64,000 nucleotides of DNA from Bacteroidota bacterium (GCA_018268035.1 JAFDXI010000073.1:1-64000), one strand, 5' to 3'; shown: positions 1 through 8,855, counted from the first letter of the stretch. The notes: generated by a model from the letters alone, not told the origin. Numbers and translations are program-made.

Positions 1-654
1 AGTAATGGCGATGTGTTAGCAGTAACTGTGGATGGCTCTACAGGTTATTATAATTATCAAGATGGTAACTACACTTCTACAGAAGAAGCGGAGAGTACAA
101 GTACTTTACCAGATGTTACAGTTACTACGCAATCTAAAAAGGAATCAAATAATTCTGCTGGATTACCGCTTTCCGGATTAGGCTTAGGAACAGCTTATGG
201 AGAAACAAAAATGTTTAATCAAAGCAATTGGTATGATTTAGCTAAAGGCAGAAGTTACAGCCAGAGATATTTTGGTAATCAGTCTAGAGCCGCAGAAGAT
301 GTGAGGGCGGCAAAAGGTTTAAGTAAAACTGTTTCAAGAGGCTTTAGAGTTTTTGGGTGGGGAATAGGATTATGGAACCAGTATAGTATTATCAATGATA
401 ATGAAATGTCTAATTCTCAAAAAGGAATAGAAACAGGCTCTAATGTTATTTCTACATTTGGTGGTGTCTATGGTGCTGCTTGGGGTGTAGGCTGGGAAGC
501 AGGAAGAGTTTTAACTCAACAAGTTTGGTATCGACAGAATGTAAGACCACATATACAAGATGCTCTATGTATTACTCGAGATGAATACCCTAAATTAGAC
601 CCTGCTTTTCAAGGGTTGTTAAATAACTTGGATGCAGAAAATCAAAAGAGATAA
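1..654 (+). CDS. Rhs/YD-repeat polymorphic toxin, C-terminal fragment (5' truncated by the window)
   Basis: The frame is open from base 1, so only the C-terminal end of a larger protein is present. The first residues (GDVLAVTVDGSTGYYNYQDG) resemble the end of an Rhs core as seen in Bacteroidota. A short LPDVTVTT linker follows and resembles the linker that precedes variable toxin tails. The tail of about 170 residues is glycine-rich, with a G-x-x-G pattern from about residue 130 to 165 that could form a membrane-inserting segment. It ends in a charged region. The next gene starts 9 bases downstream and encodes a small membrane protein, as expected for a toxin-immunity pair. The toxin family is not recognised and a pore-forming activity is inference only. 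Confidence 0.6.
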   Translation, partial: SNGDVLAVTVDGSTGYYNYQDGNYTSTEEAESTSTLPDVTVTTQSKKESNNSAGLPLSGLGLGTAYGETKMFNQSNWYDLAKGRSYSQRYFGNQSRAAEDVRAAKGLSKTVSRGFRVFGWGIGLWNQYSIINDNEMSNSQKGIETGSNVISTFGGVYGAAWGVGWEAGRVLTQQVWYRQNVRPHIQDALCITRDEYPKLDPAFQGLLNNLDAENQKR

Positions 655-663
655 AGCATTAAA

Positions 664-1056
664 ATGGTTATTCTAAAGGTATTTTATTATTACTATCATT
701 TATTTTATCAAAATATATTTGGAGATAGTGATTCATATTTTACAGCAAAGCTGGCTTTAACAGCTTCTGAATCTCTTTTGGTAATTAGCTTGCTTGATAT
801 TGGGTCTGCTTATTTTTTTTGCTACTCTTTGAACAAATATTATATGGCTGCTATAACCTTGATATTGTTAGCCATTAACTCAATTTTTATTTTTAATTCT
901 AAGAACACGGTTGATATTGAAAAATCAAAACCTAAGTTTTTTAATAATCATAATCTTACTATTATACTGTCATGGTTATTTTTTTTAGTAACTACTTCAT
1001 CTATGTTTTGGTTGGGTGATGTGGTTCAAATTATTATTGATAATTGTCAAAAATAA
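664..1056 (+). CDS. Small multi-spanning membrane protein, candidate immunity protein
   Basis: This 130-residue protein has three or four predicted membrane segments, at about residues 30-52, 58-78 and 96-116, with a weaker hydrophobic N-terminus. The loop between the second and third is rich in lysine and asparagine. It lies 9 bases behind the Rhs toxin tail and before a terminator, the usual position of a cognate immunity gene. A membrane-located immunity protein would fit a toxin acting on the inner membrane. No known family was recognised, so the role rests on position and topology. Confidence 0.5.
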   Translation: MVILKVFYYYYHLFYQNIFGDSDSYFTAKLALTASESLLVISLLDIGSAYFFCYSLNKYYMAAITLILLAINSIFIFNSKNTVDIEKSKPKFFNNHNLTIILSWLFFLVTTSSMFWLGDVVQIIIDNCQK

Positions 1057-1075
1057 ATTTGTTATTGTAAAGTGA

Positions 1076-1111
1076 TAATAGCAAAGCCGCATTACTGCGG
1101 CTTTGCTATTA
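1076..1111. terminator. Bidirectional intrinsic terminator
   Basis: A perfect inverted repeat has 15-base arms at 1076-1090 and 1097-1111 and a six-base loop. The stem core is GCAAAGCCGC, with A-rich and T-rich ends on both sides. It lies between the end of the plus-strand immunity gene and the end of the minus-strand XRE gene, so it can terminate both transcripts. Confidence 0.85.
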
Positions 1112-1168
1112 TGTGCGAATACGCTATACATGCAGCGCAAACGCACAGTAAAAATTTTATGCACAATC

Positions 1169-1531
1169 TTACTTTACACCTGCCAGATTTTTTTGCAGGT
1201 CAGCTTTAAGCAGGTAAGCAGAAACAAAATCCTTTACAGCAAATACTTGTTGCGGTTCAAGCTTCTGCACTTTTTGAAAAATAGAAAGCAGTTCTCTGTC
1301 GGAAATATTTTTTTCCATACGTTCATTAACAGAACCAAACACCAGTTCATCAATACTTACATCAAGCAGCTTCGCCATCTTCTCCACTACTTCAATAGAA
1401 GGCGCAGACAAGCCCCGTTCATAACGGCTTACATGGTTGGCATGCAGCTTTACTTTTTTAGCCATCTCCTCTTGCGAAATATTTTTTTCTGTTCTCAATC
1501 TTTTTAAGTTCTCACCAAACTGTTTAAGCAT
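1169..1531 (-). CDS. XRE-family helix-turn-helix transcriptional regulator
   Basis: The protein has 120 residues. An HTH_3 domain covers about residues 5-60 (GENLKRLRTEKNISQEEMAK, then a recognition helix around HVSRYERG), followed by a SIDELVFG motif at about 58-65. The C-terminal half is predicted helical and probably serves dimerisation. The start is ATG at 1531. Upstream lie a TAATTTTG -7 box and a 12-base palindrome between the box and the start codon, which suggests autorepression. It converges with the toxin-immunity pair, so control of that pair is possible but not shown. Confidence 0.85.
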   Translation of the reverse strand: MLKQFGENLKRLRTEKNISQEEMAKKVKLHANHVSRYERGLSAPSIEVVEKMAKLLDVSIDELVFGSVNERMEKNISDRELLSIFQKVQKLEPQQVFAVKDFVSAYLLKADLQKNLAGVK

Positions 1532-1553
1532 AACAAAAGTTGAATTATTAATA

Positions 1554-1565
1554 CCGTTTAAACGG
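1554..1565. promoter_or_regulatory. Operator-like palindrome upstream of the XRE gene
   Basis: CCGTTTAAACGG is a perfect 12-base palindrome. It lies 23-34 bases upstream of the XRE start codon and just downstream of the -7 box at 1575-1582, where a bound repressor would block initiation. A related but imperfect symmetric site (AAAAC/GTTTT around a central G) occurs at 1607-1617. That the XRE protein binds it is inference. Confidence 0.5.
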
Positions 1566-1574
1566 ATATGTAAA

Positions 1575-1582
1575 CAAAATTA
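1575..1582 (-). promoter_or_regulatory. Bacteroidota-type -7 promoter box for the XRE gene
   Basis: The minus strand reads TAATTTTG, an exact match to the TAnnTTTG -7 element of the Bacteroidota primary sigma factor. It is 44 bases upstream of the ATG. No clear -33 TTTG at ideal spacing was found. Confidence 0.45.
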
Positions 1583-1627
1583 GAGAAAACTAAACCTATA
1601 AAGTCGAAAACGGTTTTGTTGAAGTAA

Positions 1628-1999
1628 TCAATAATACAGCCACAGTTTTGGTGGAAGGCGCAACGGAATAAAAGAATAGTTTGCATAAAATTGAAAGAAC
1701 AAAGGTCCTTGATAAAAGGGCTTTTGCTTTTGTGGAAATATAAGTTTTCTCAGGCACCTCTTCCACGCCCCCTGTCTTTTCACTCGAATGTTTCCTTCTC
1801 CGCAGATTCTGTTAGCATAGCTATGTGCGCAGAAACGATATTGCGGTTTCAGTAGTAAAGCAATTTCTTTCCATAATTTTATTGAATACCTGTTCGCAAA
1901 GCCATTGCAGAAAAAGACGGGGTTTATTGCAATTTCATTATTACTTTTATTATGAAACCTAATGGTATTCATCAAACGAACCGCAAAGTCCCTTTCCAA
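1628..1999 (-). other. Doubtful 123-codon open frame in a 556-bp intergenic stretch
   Basis: Between the XRE gene and the BNR-repeat gene (1532-2087) the only sizeable frame is this one. Its product is rich in Phe, Tyr, Arg, Lys and Cys without a recognisable domain, and its composition looks unlike real proteins of this window. It also lacks an obvious promoter. It may be a chance frame, a decayed remnant or a non-coding region. Apart from the regulatory sites next to the XRE gene nothing else is seen in this stretch. Confidence 0.2.
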
Positions 2000-2087
2000 T
2001 GCACAATAAAGCTATGCAAGGAGACATTGAGGGAAAGAAAGATTCAGGTAAATACAGACATTGCAAGCGGGCAAATTAACAGGTGAA

Positions 2088-3104
2088 TCAATTCACCACT
2101 TTCGCAATTCTCCCGTTTTTGCCGGCCAGAAAAACTGCAGTTCCCTTTTTTGCTTTGGCGCATACATGAAAACTTTCACCGGAAATTAATTTCCAGTTCA
2201 AGCCTCCATCCATCGAAACGTCCACGCCGGATGTGCCGCAGGCAATTAAAACAGTTGGCGTTAAAAATGCAACACAACTCCTGTAACCATGTGGTGGTGT
2301 CTGTACAGGCGCTTTCAATAATCTCTGGCCATCCACAGTAAAAATTTCAATATTATTTTTAGTGAGGGTGTCATTGGAAAAATCACCCCCCACTATTGCA
2401 ATTTTTTTTATCGCCGGGTCCACATCCACCGAGTTGGCGCCTTCAGATTCTTTCCCATGAATAATATCCAGCCCTGCAGGTGAACCATTTACAAACAACC
2501 TGGAATCAGTACCACCTGTAACAAAACATATAAATGGATTTGACCTGTTTCCGGCAATTTTGATATTTGTCCCGCTGGCTGCAAAAAACGCTTCACCTGT
2601 TGCTGCTGTATATTGATTGTCATTTTCCTTAAGCTTTAACCAGCTATCACCATAGTTGGACGTTGTAGCTATAAATAATTTCCCGTCAATCGGGTCGCCA
2701 ACAACCATCCCATTCCCATTTTCATCAAAATCCATTGCATCTAAAAACATACCCGTCCTGTCATCCCGAAAAACCCGGCTCCATGTTTTACCACCATCTT
2801 TTGTTTTTAAAATTACAGCAGGAGTATCAACAGCCATAATCAATGCTGTGTTTGCATCAAAAGCCTCAATATCACGGAAGTCTCGGAGTTCATAACCTTT
2901 TACAGTGAGCCATTCAAAATGCTTTCCTCCATCAATGCTCCTGACCACTTGACCTTTAGTGCCACTGGCCCAGATAATATTATCGTTCACCACACTTAAA
3001 CCGCGAAGAGAAATTTTTTCTTTACTTGTCAGCAAAGAAATTTTTTGCGCATCTGAATAATAAAAAAGTATTAAAAATGAAATGCCTAAAAAATATTTTT
3101 TCAT
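2088..3104 (-). CDS. Secreted BNR/Asp-box repeat protein (YCF48/sialidase-like beta-propeller)
   Basis: The protein has 338 residues with a Sec signal peptide over about residues 1-19 (cleavage near SDA/Q). It carries at least four Asp-box motifs: SIDGGKHF at 56-63, TKDGGKTW at 101-108, a degenerate one near 150 (SNYGDSW) and SMDGGLNW near 300. This pattern is typical of a WD40/YVTN/BNR beta-propeller such as the YCF48-like proteins often annotated as oxidoreductases in Bacteroidota. No catalytic sialidase Arg triad or FRIP motif is seen, so an enzymatic role is not supported. It stands alone between regulatory-type intergenic regions. Confidence 0.75.
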   Translation of the reverse strand: MKKYFLGISFLILFYYSDAQKISLLTSKEKISLRGLSVVNDNIIWASGTKGQVVRSIDGGKHFEWLTVKGYELRDFRDIEAFDANTALIMAVDTPAVILKTKDGGKTWSRVFRDDRTGMFLDAMDFDENGNGMVVGDPIDGKLFIATTSNYGDSWLKLKENDNQYTAATGEAFFAASGTNIKIAGNRSNPFICFVTGGTDSRLFVNGSPAGLDIIHGKESEGANSVDVDPAIKKIAIVGGDFSNDTLTKNNIEIFTVDGQRLLKAPVQTPPHGYRSCVAFLTPTVLIACGTSGVDVSMDGGLNWKLISGESFHVCAKAKKGTAVFLAGKNGRIAKVVN

Positions 3105-3120
3105 GCTGTTGATTCTTAAA

Positions 3121-3128
3121 CAAAAATA
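3121..3128 (-). promoter_or_regulatory. -7 box for the BNR-repeat gene
   Basis: The minus strand reads TATTTTTG, matching TAnnTTTG, 17 bases upstream of the ATG at 3104. The leader would be very short. No convincing -33 element was found. Confidence 0.35.
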
Positions 3129-3304
3129 AAGCCTGGTTGATTGTGTTGGCTATCCATGATTTTTTTGTTGAGAAAAAATGGTGTTACAGTAGAGTTATAA
3201 ACAATGGGTGCAAAAAAAAACTCAGAAATCAAAAGTCAAAAAATGATATTTTGCGGCGGTTGAAAGCGCGATATTAATTTTTTTATTGAAAGTTTTGAGA
3301 AATT

Positions 3305-5197
3305 ATGGTGGACAATAAAGTGATGGATTATAATGAAGAGAGCATACGCAGCCTCGACTGGCGTGAACATATCCGTTTGAGGCCGGGTATGTATATTGGT
3401 AAATTAGGCGATGGCTCATCACCTGATGATGGCATTTATGTGTTGCTGAAAGAAGTAATTGACAACTGCATTGATGAACACACGATGGGTTATGGCAGGC
3501 ATGTGGATATTGTTATTGAAGGGAAAAAAGTTACAGTACGGGATTATGGTCGCGGCATCCCTTTAGGCAAAGTAGTGGATGTGGTGAGTAAAATAAATAC
3601 AGGCGCTAAATATGACAGCAAAGCATTTCAGAAAAGTGTCGGGTTGAACGGTGTGGGTACAAAAGCAGTAAATGCATTGAGCAATTATTTTAAAGTGGAT
3701 AGTTTCAGGGAGGGCAAAGTGAAGACTGCAGAATTTGAAAGAGGAGTCTTAATCAAAGAGCATAAGGAAACCAAAACTAATGAAGACAATGGGACACTTA
3801 TCACTTTCATCCCAGATGAATCCGTGTTTAAAAATTTTCATTTCATTCATGATTATCTCGATAACCAACTTTGGAATTATTGTTACCTCAATGCAGGGCT
3901 TGTTATCAATCTGAATAATAAACGGTATATCAGCAAAAACGGTTTGCTTGATTTGCTTGAACGTAAAACCAATGCTGAAGAATTGCGTTATCCTGTTATT
4001 CATTTAAAAGGGGAGGATATTGAAGTTGCTTTATCACACAACAATGATTATGGTGAAGACATTTTCTCTTTTGTAAACGGACAATATACAACACAGGGAG
4101 GCACACATCAACAGGCATTCCGTGAAGCTTATGTAAAAACCATCCGTGATTTTTTTAAGAAAGATTATGATGCGGCCGACATTCGCCAAAGTATTGTTGC
4201 GGCTATCTCAGTGCGGGTGCAGGAGCCTGTGTTTGAAAGCCAGACAAAAACAAAGCTGGGCTCGCAAACTGTATATGATGGCGGGCCAAGCATGAAAAAT
4301 TTTGTGCAGGATTTCCTGTCAAGAGAACTCGATAATTTTCTCCATCGTAACACTCAGATTGCAGAAGCTTTAAAGAAAAGAATTGAGCAAAGTGAAAGAG
4401 AACGTAAAGAACTGGCAGGTATAAAAAAATTAGCCAACGAAAGAGCGAAGAAAGCAAATCTGCATAATAAAAAATTACGTGATTGCCACATTCATCTGAA
4501 TGATGACCCACCATCAAAAAATAAAGATGAATTTATTGAGCTGCAAAATAATTCCACCATATTTATTACTGAAGGCGATAGTGCCAGCGGTTCGATAACA
4601 AAAGCCCGCAATGTGGAAACGCAGGCAGTATTCAGTTTGCGAGGAAAGCCCTTGAATAGTTTCGGGCTGACAAAAAAGATTGTATATGAAAATGAAGAGT
4701 TCAATTTACTGCAACATGCATTGAATATTGAAGATGGTTTGGAAGGTTTACGTTACAACAATGTAGTGATTGCTACTGATGCTGATGTGGATGGCATGCA
4801 CATACGTTTATTGATAATGACTTTCTTTCTGCAATTTTTCCCTGACCTTGTTAAACGTGGCCATGTACATATCCTGGAAACACCATTGTTTCGGGTACGC
4901 GATAAAAAAGAAACAATTTATTGTTATGATGAAACAGAAAAACAGGCAGCAATAAAAAAGATTGGTGGCAAACCGGAGATAACCCGTTTTAAAGGTTTGG
5001 GTGAAATATCACCTGAAGAGTTTGAAAGATTCATTGCTGTTGATATGCGTTTGCAACCTGTCATTCTGGAACAGGGTGAACACATTCAGCAATTGCTCGA
5101 ATATTATATGGGTAAAAACACACAGCAAAGACAGGAATTTATTATTGACAATTTAAGAGTAGAGTTGGATTTGGTGGAAGAGATTGCTGCCAATTAA
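3305..5197 (+). CDS. parE: DNA topoisomerase IV subunit B
   Basis: This is the ATPase subunit of topoisomerase IV, which with ParC decatenates replicated chromosomes. At 630 residues it has typical ParE length. The GHKL ATPase has Glu50 and Asn54 ([11 protein letters not shown]), GRGIP at 82-86 and [14 protein letters not shown] at 113-126. The TOPRIM domain shows EGDSASGS from Glu423 and DADVDG at 492-497. An in-frame ATG at residue 7 ([13 protein letters not shown]) is an alternative start closer to the conserved region. Unlike the common arrangement, no parC follows; a toxin-antitoxin pair comes next. Confidence 0.95.
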   Translation: MVDNKVMDYNEESIRSLDWREHIRLRPGMYIGKLGDGSSPDDGIYVLLKEVIDNCIDEHTMGYGRHVDIVIEGKKVTVRDYGRGIPLGKVVDVVSKINTGAKYDSKAFQKSVGLNGVGTKAVNALSNYFKVDSFREGKVKTAEFERGVLIKEHKETKTNEDNGTLITFIPDESVFKNFHFIHDYLDNQLWNYCYLNAGLVINLNNKRYISKNGLLDLLERKTNAEELRYPVIHLKGEDIEVALSHNNDYGEDIFSFVNGQYTTQGGTHQQAFREAYVKTIRDFFKKDYDAADIRQSIVAAISVRVQEPVFESQTKTKLGSQTVYDGGPSMKNFVQDFLSRELDNFLHRNTQIAEALKKRIEQSERERKELAGIKKLANERAKKANLHNKKLRDCHIHLNDDPPSKNKDEFIELQNNSTIFITEGDSASGSITKARNVETQAVFSLRGKPLNSFGLTKKIVYENEEFNLLQHALNIEDGLEGLRYNNVVIATDADVDGMHIRLLIMTFFLQFFPDLVKRGHVHILETPLFRVRDKKETIYCYDETEKQAAIKKIGGKPEITRFKGLGEISPEEFERFIAVDMRLQPVILEQGEHIQQLLEYYMGKNTQQRQEFIIDNLRVELDLVEEIAAN

Positions 5198-5260
5198 TAT
5201 CTGAAAAAAGAATAGTAAGATTTCCTCTTTAAGTATCCAGTTCATTTCGACACATCTTCT

Positions 5261-5268
5261 TAACTTTG
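5261..5268 (+). promoter_or_regulatory. -7 box directly in front of the antitoxin gene
   Basis: TAACTTTG matches TAnnTTTG exactly and ends six bases before the ATG at 5275. The expected start of transcription would be at or next to the start codon, so the mRNA may be leaderless. This supports a separate promoter for the toxin-antitoxin pair rather than read-through from parE. Confidence 0.5.
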
Positions 5269-5274
5269 ACCAAT

Positions 5275-5502
5275 ATGCAATTACAAATTGAAATAGGCTT
5301 TGAGCAGTTGATTCAATTAGCAAAAAAACTACCTTCTCAACAATGGATGAAGATGAAACAGGAAGTTGATAAACAACAACCCTTTAGCAAAAATACTGGT
5401 GATTTAGAGAGTTTTTTATTAAATGCTCCTACGTTTTCAAAAAAGCAGATTGATGAAATTGCTAAAACAAGGAAAGCTATCAATCAATGGCGGACAAAAT
5501 AA
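5275..5502 (+). CDS. VapB-like antitoxin of a PIN toxin pair
   Basis: The protein has 75 residues when started at ATG 5275; a TTG three codons earlier lies inside the promoter and is rejected. It begins MQLQIEIGFEQLIQLAKKLP and is predicted helical, then has a Lys/Gln-rich stretch and a C-terminal tail with TFSKKQIDEI that could block the toxin active site. Its end overlaps the toxin gene by 16 bases, indicating coupling. The assignment relies on the gene order and on similarity to short antitoxins found next to PIN proteins in Bacteroidota. Confidence 0.7.
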   Translation: MQLQIEIGFEQLIQLAKKLPSQQWMKMKQEVDKQQPFSKNTGDLESFLLNAPTFSKKQIDEIAKTRKAINQWRTK

Positions 5503-5867
5503 TTCTTGTTGACACTTCAATTCTTATTGACCTTTTTCGCAAGACTAATAAAGCGAACTCAGTATTAATTTCTTTAGTAAGAAGAGGATACCTTTTTTCG
5601 ATATCAGCAGTGACAGAGTATGAAATATATACCGGTGCAGCATTAGGACAAGTTGACTTTTGGAACAGTTTCCTCGAAAACACAATAGTTCTGCCATTTG
5701 ATAAATCTGTTGCGAAGACTGCTGTTGAAATAAATCGTGCATTGAAGAAAAAAAGAAAATTAATTGACACTGCTGACCTTTTTATTGCTGCAACAGCAGT
5801 AACAAACAACCTGCTATTTGCAACTTTGAACAGAAAACACTTTGAACGTATAGAAGGATTAGTTTGA
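5487..5867 (+). CDS. VapC-like PIN-domain ribonuclease toxin
   Basis: The 126-residue protein is a complete PIN domain. The metal-binding acidic residues are visible as Asp9 (VDTS), Glu44 (TEYE), Asp94 and Asp97 (IDTADLFIA), with the usual TLN motif at 113-115. Such toxins cut tRNA or rRNA in a magnesium-dependent manner and are held inactive by the partner antitoxin. The start overlaps the antitoxin by 16 bases. All key residues are intact, so the toxin is probably functional. Confidence 0.88.
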   Translation: MADKIILVDTSILIDLFRKTNKANSVLISLVRRGYLFSISAVTEYEIYTGAALGQVDFWNSFLENTIVLPFDKSVAKTAVEINRALKKKRKLIDTADLFIAATAVTNNLLFATLNRKHFERIEGLV

Positions 5868-5942
5868 ATAGAATAAAGATTTTTAAAAGATTCATCTTTT
5901 GGAAATGTTGACAAGTTTACTAAATTCGGCAGTATGCCCTTC

Positions 5943-5950
5943 TATCTTTG
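5943..5950 (+). promoter_or_regulatory. Possible -7 box for the DUF1835 gene
   Basis: TATCTTTG matches TAnnTTTG and lies 61 bases upstream of the ATG at 6012. It gives a leader of about 55 bases. The -33 element is not clear. Confidence 0.35.
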
Positions 5951-6011
5951 TCAGGCATTTCACTGCATAGTGTTTTTCAACTATGCAATAAACATAAATT
6001 TTTAAACAAAC

Positions 6012-6857
6012 ATGATACACATAGTTTTCCAGGAAGCAGATCTTGAAACATTACAAAAAGCAATGGCTTTAGATGAAAAGTTGCAGGGTGAAATCATTCA
6101 TATAAAAGATGATTTTGCGGTTGGCCCCATTGCCGATATTTATGAAACAGAAGGCTACCAGGCAAGAAGGGATTGGTGGAAAAAGTTACTGGAAGGTTCT
6201 CCTTACACAGAACAAATAAATATTGTGGATGATAAGCTGGCAGTACACCAGTTGATAGAAAAACTAAAAGATGAAAATGAACAGGCTTGGATATGGATGG
6301 CATCCAACCAACATGATGTGTGCGGTTATTACTGGCTCATCAGCCAGTTAAAAGATTATGAAAGCCGCATTTTTATTTTATCATTAAACAACCTTCCTTT
6401 CATTAATGAAAAAGGAGGAATCTTTTATCCTGTTGATTTGTTTGAAATCCCACCAAAAGAATTTTTAAAAGCAAAAAAATTAGCAAGACCAGTTACTATT
6501 AGTGAGTTTGAACTGGATGGTGATGAATGGAAGAAATTATGCAGTGAAAATGGTTCGATTAGAATTTTAGAAGGAGGAAAAAAAATTCAAAGTAAAGAAG
6601 CATCGTTTTATGATGATAAAATCATTGCTGCTGTTGTAAAGGAACCACAAAAGCTCAATAAGATTTTTCAGACATTGTTTGGAAAAATGAAAGTGCATAC
6701 CGGTGATGTATTTCTTGTTTGGCGCATGAAAGAGTTGGCGAATGAAGGAAGGATTGAATTGATTGGTGACTGGAATAATGGCTGGAAAGAAATCAGTTTG
6801 AAATTACCCGGCTCTGAAGATCCTGTTACTCCGAAGGAAGAAAATATTTCAGCATAA
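6012..6857 (+). CDS. DUF1835 / DUF3658 domain protein
   Basis: The 281-residue protein starts MIHIVFQEADLETL and has a DUF1835-like N-terminal domain to about residue 130 (including a WMASNQHDVCGYYWL segment). A DUF3658-like C-terminal domain follows from about residue 160 (SEFELDGDEWKKL onwards). No signal peptide or membrane segment is present, so it is cytoplasmic. The biochemical function of these domains is not known. It is convergent with the next gene (28-base gap) and has its own apparent promoter. Confidence 0.75.
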   Translation: MIHIVFQEADLETLQKAMALDEKLQGEIIHIKDDFAVGPIADIYETEGYQARRDWWKKLLEGSPYTEQINIVDDKLAVHQLIEKLKDENEQAWIWMASNQHDVCGYYWLISQLKDYESRIFILSLNNLPFINEKGGIFYPVDLFEIPPKEFLKAKKLARPVTISEFELDGDEWKKLCSENGSIRILEGGKKIQSKEASFYDDKIIAAVVKEPQKLNKIFQTLFGKMKVHTGDVFLVWRMKELANEGRIELIGDWNNGWKEISLKLPGSEDPVTPKEENISA

Positions 6858-6884
6858 CAAATAAAATATTATGGTTAGGCAAAT

Positions 6885-8033
6885 TTAATTTACCCTCCTG
6901 CCCTTCCATTTATATTTTCCAAACCTGCCCAACCAACCTGAGATGATTGTATAAATAATATGCAATGGCTGCATGATGACAAACCAAATCATCAGCCTTT
7001 GTAATGAGAAAAATTTTGCAACTCGATACATAAAAGGCATCTCCAGCAAAGCTTTAACAAGGATGAAAACAATCCATACAAAAAAAAGTGGTGGCTGAAA
7101 AAAAGATGCAATAAAAAGTAACAGCAAACTAAGGTTTGTGAAATAAACCAACATCAACACCCAAAATACTTTTTTATCCTGGTAGCTCGTTGCTTTGCTG
7201 GCCCAGCGGATACGTTGATTGAAAAAACTTTTCCAGTCAGGCATTGGCGCAGTGAGCACTACCATTTCATTACTAAATAAATATCCGGTTTTACCAGGGA
7301 AATGCATTTTTATTTTATGCATCAGCAACATATCATCACCGCTTGCAATATGGTCTGCATTTTTAAAACCATCCACTTCATAAAAAACAGATTTCTTATA
7401 AGCAAGATTGGCGCCATTACACATGCTGTGTGCGCCTGCATACACTGATGCTGCTGTGATGCCCTGCAAGCTGATAAAATCAAGGCACTGAAAAACATTG
7501 AGAAAAGAGTTATCGCAGGTAAACATTACAGGCGCTGCAATAAACACCCTTTCATTTTCCTGAATATACGCATCAAAAAATTCTAACCAGTTTTTTGGCA
7601 CCATGCAATCTGCATCTGTAGTTATTATCCAGTCATATTTACTTTTTGCAATAGATAATTCGATTGCCTTTTTTTTGTATGAGTTGATATTTTCATTAAT
7701 CAGTTTTTTCAAACTGACCACTTCAATATTTGAAAAGGTTGATTGCAACCGTTGCAGGATTTCGGGTGTGGCATCAGTTGAGAAATCATCAGCAACGATA
7801 ATTTCAAACAACTGTTGCGGGTAATTATTTTTTAATATAGACCGGATGCAGTTTTCAATATTTTTTTCTTCATTTCTTGCAGGGATAATAATGGAAAATG
7901 TTGTAGTAGGTTGATGATTAACTGCTTTAAAAATTTTCATTTTACCAAACCAATAGAAATAGGTATTGATAAGCATCAAATAAATAATAAGTAAAGCTGC
8001 AGTGAAGTAAACAAAATAATTAAGCCATTGCAT
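6885..8033 (-). CDS. Membrane-bound family 2 glycosyltransferase
   Basis: The 382-residue protein has one N-terminal membrane segment (about 5-28), a GT-A domain and three or four C-terminal membrane segments, as in processive or lipid-linked GT2 enzymes. Visible motifs are DDFSTD at 82-87, TDADC at 139-143, GDD at 232-234 and QRIRW at 273-277. The start is taken as ATG at 8033 rather than the TTG three codons upstream. It lies 15 bases behind the hydrolase gene, with which it probably forms an operon. The sugar and acceptor cannot be read from the sequence. Confidence 0.85.
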   Translation of the reverse strand: MQWLNYFVYFTAALLIIYLMLINTYFYWFGKMKIFKAVNHQPTTTFSIIIPARNEEKNIENCIRSILKNNYPQQLFEIIVADDFSTDATPEILQRLQSTFSNIEVVSLKKLINENINSYKKKAIELSIAKSKYDWIITTDADCMVPKNWLEFFDAYIQENERVFIAAPVMFTCDNSFLNVFQCLDFISLQGITAASVYAGAHSMCNGANLAYKKSVFYEVDGFKNADHIASGDDMLLMHKIKMHFPGKTGYLFSNEMVVLTAPMPDWKSFFNQRIRWASKATSYQDKKVFWVLMLVYFTNLSLLLLFIASFFQPPLFFVWIVFILVKALLEMPFMYRVAKFFSLQRLMIWFVIMQPLHIIYTIISGWLGRFGKYKWKGRRVN

Positions 8034-8048
8034 ACACAGCAAAGAAAA

Positions 8049-8855
8049 CTACATTCGGTGATTCAGCAATGCAATGATGCTTTTTGAATATTTTTCCCTC
8101 AACAACTGGTGGCCTGCTTCAATAACATTTATAGTAATATTTTTTGAATCCCGGAATATTGCAGCACGTTTACTTAAAATAATCCTGTCATATCCCCCAA
8201 ATAAAAAATTGAGTATGATATTTTTTTCATTGCATATTTTTTTTATCAATAACAGGTTTGGCCGCACACGCCTCATACAGGTCCATCGTTTGTATAACAA
8301 CAATCTTTGCTCATTCTCATCCAAATGATAATGCACAAACTTGATGATGCTTTTGTTAAGCAAACCCAGTTTACCACCTAAATTGACCATTGCAAAAAAC
8401 CATGCAGGATTTTTCATGGTGAAATCAAATAATTTGTTACCCAACCATGTTTGAGTAGTAATCCAATACCAGATATTCAGGTGCAAACCATCTGGGGCCA
8501 CAAGGCCAACTTCTTCAATATTGTCCGGGAATTTTTCCAGCAAATCCAACGCAGCTCTGCCACCCATGCTATATGCAAGCAAAGAAAATTTTTTACTGTC
8601 ATCATTTATCATCAACCTGGCAATAGCAAAAAGATCATCGGTAGTAAAAGGTTCTTTTTCATTCCATACAGTATTGCCATGAATAGGAAAGTCTATCGCA
8701 TATAAAGTGTAATCATTGCCGATATAAGATTCGAGAAATTGAAATGACTCTCCATTTTCACCATAGCCATGCAGGCAAATCAGGGTATTCTTTCCTTTAC
8801 CAAAAACATAATAATGAATAAATGATGACTTATATGCCTGTACCTGTTGTTGCAT
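8049..8855 (-). CDS. Alpha/beta-fold hydrolase
   Basis: The 268-residue protein has the oxyanion motif LHGYGENG (from His29), a nucleophile elbow AYSMGG with Ser96, an acid candidate in GGYDRI near residue 220 and a His in AGHQLL near 248. The elbow has Ala instead of the first Gly of GxSxG, which this superfamily tolerates. No signal peptide is present. It precedes the membrane GT2 in the same operon. The substrate is unknown. Confidence 0.85.
   Translation of the reverse strand: MQQQVQAYKSSFIHYYVFGKGKNTLICLHGYGENGESFQFLESYIGNDYTLYAIDFPIHGNTVWNEKEPFTTDDLFAIARLMINDDSKKFSLLAYSMGGRAALDLLEKFPDNIEEVGLVAPDGLHLNIWYWITTQTWLGNKLFDFTMKNPAWFFAMVNLGGKLGLLNKSIIKFVHYHLDENEQRLLLYKRWTCMRRVRPNLLLIKKICNEKNIILNFLFGGYDRIILSKRAAIFRDSKNITINVIEAGHQLLREKYSKSIIALLNHRM

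Noticed and set aside
1103..1507. Plus-strand frame of 134 codons
   Set aside because: It is antisense to the XRE gene, whose HTH domain is clear.
5480..5914. Minus-strand frame of 144 codons over the toxin gene
   Set aside because: The PIN toxin on the plus strand has all catalytic residues; the reverse frame has no domain.
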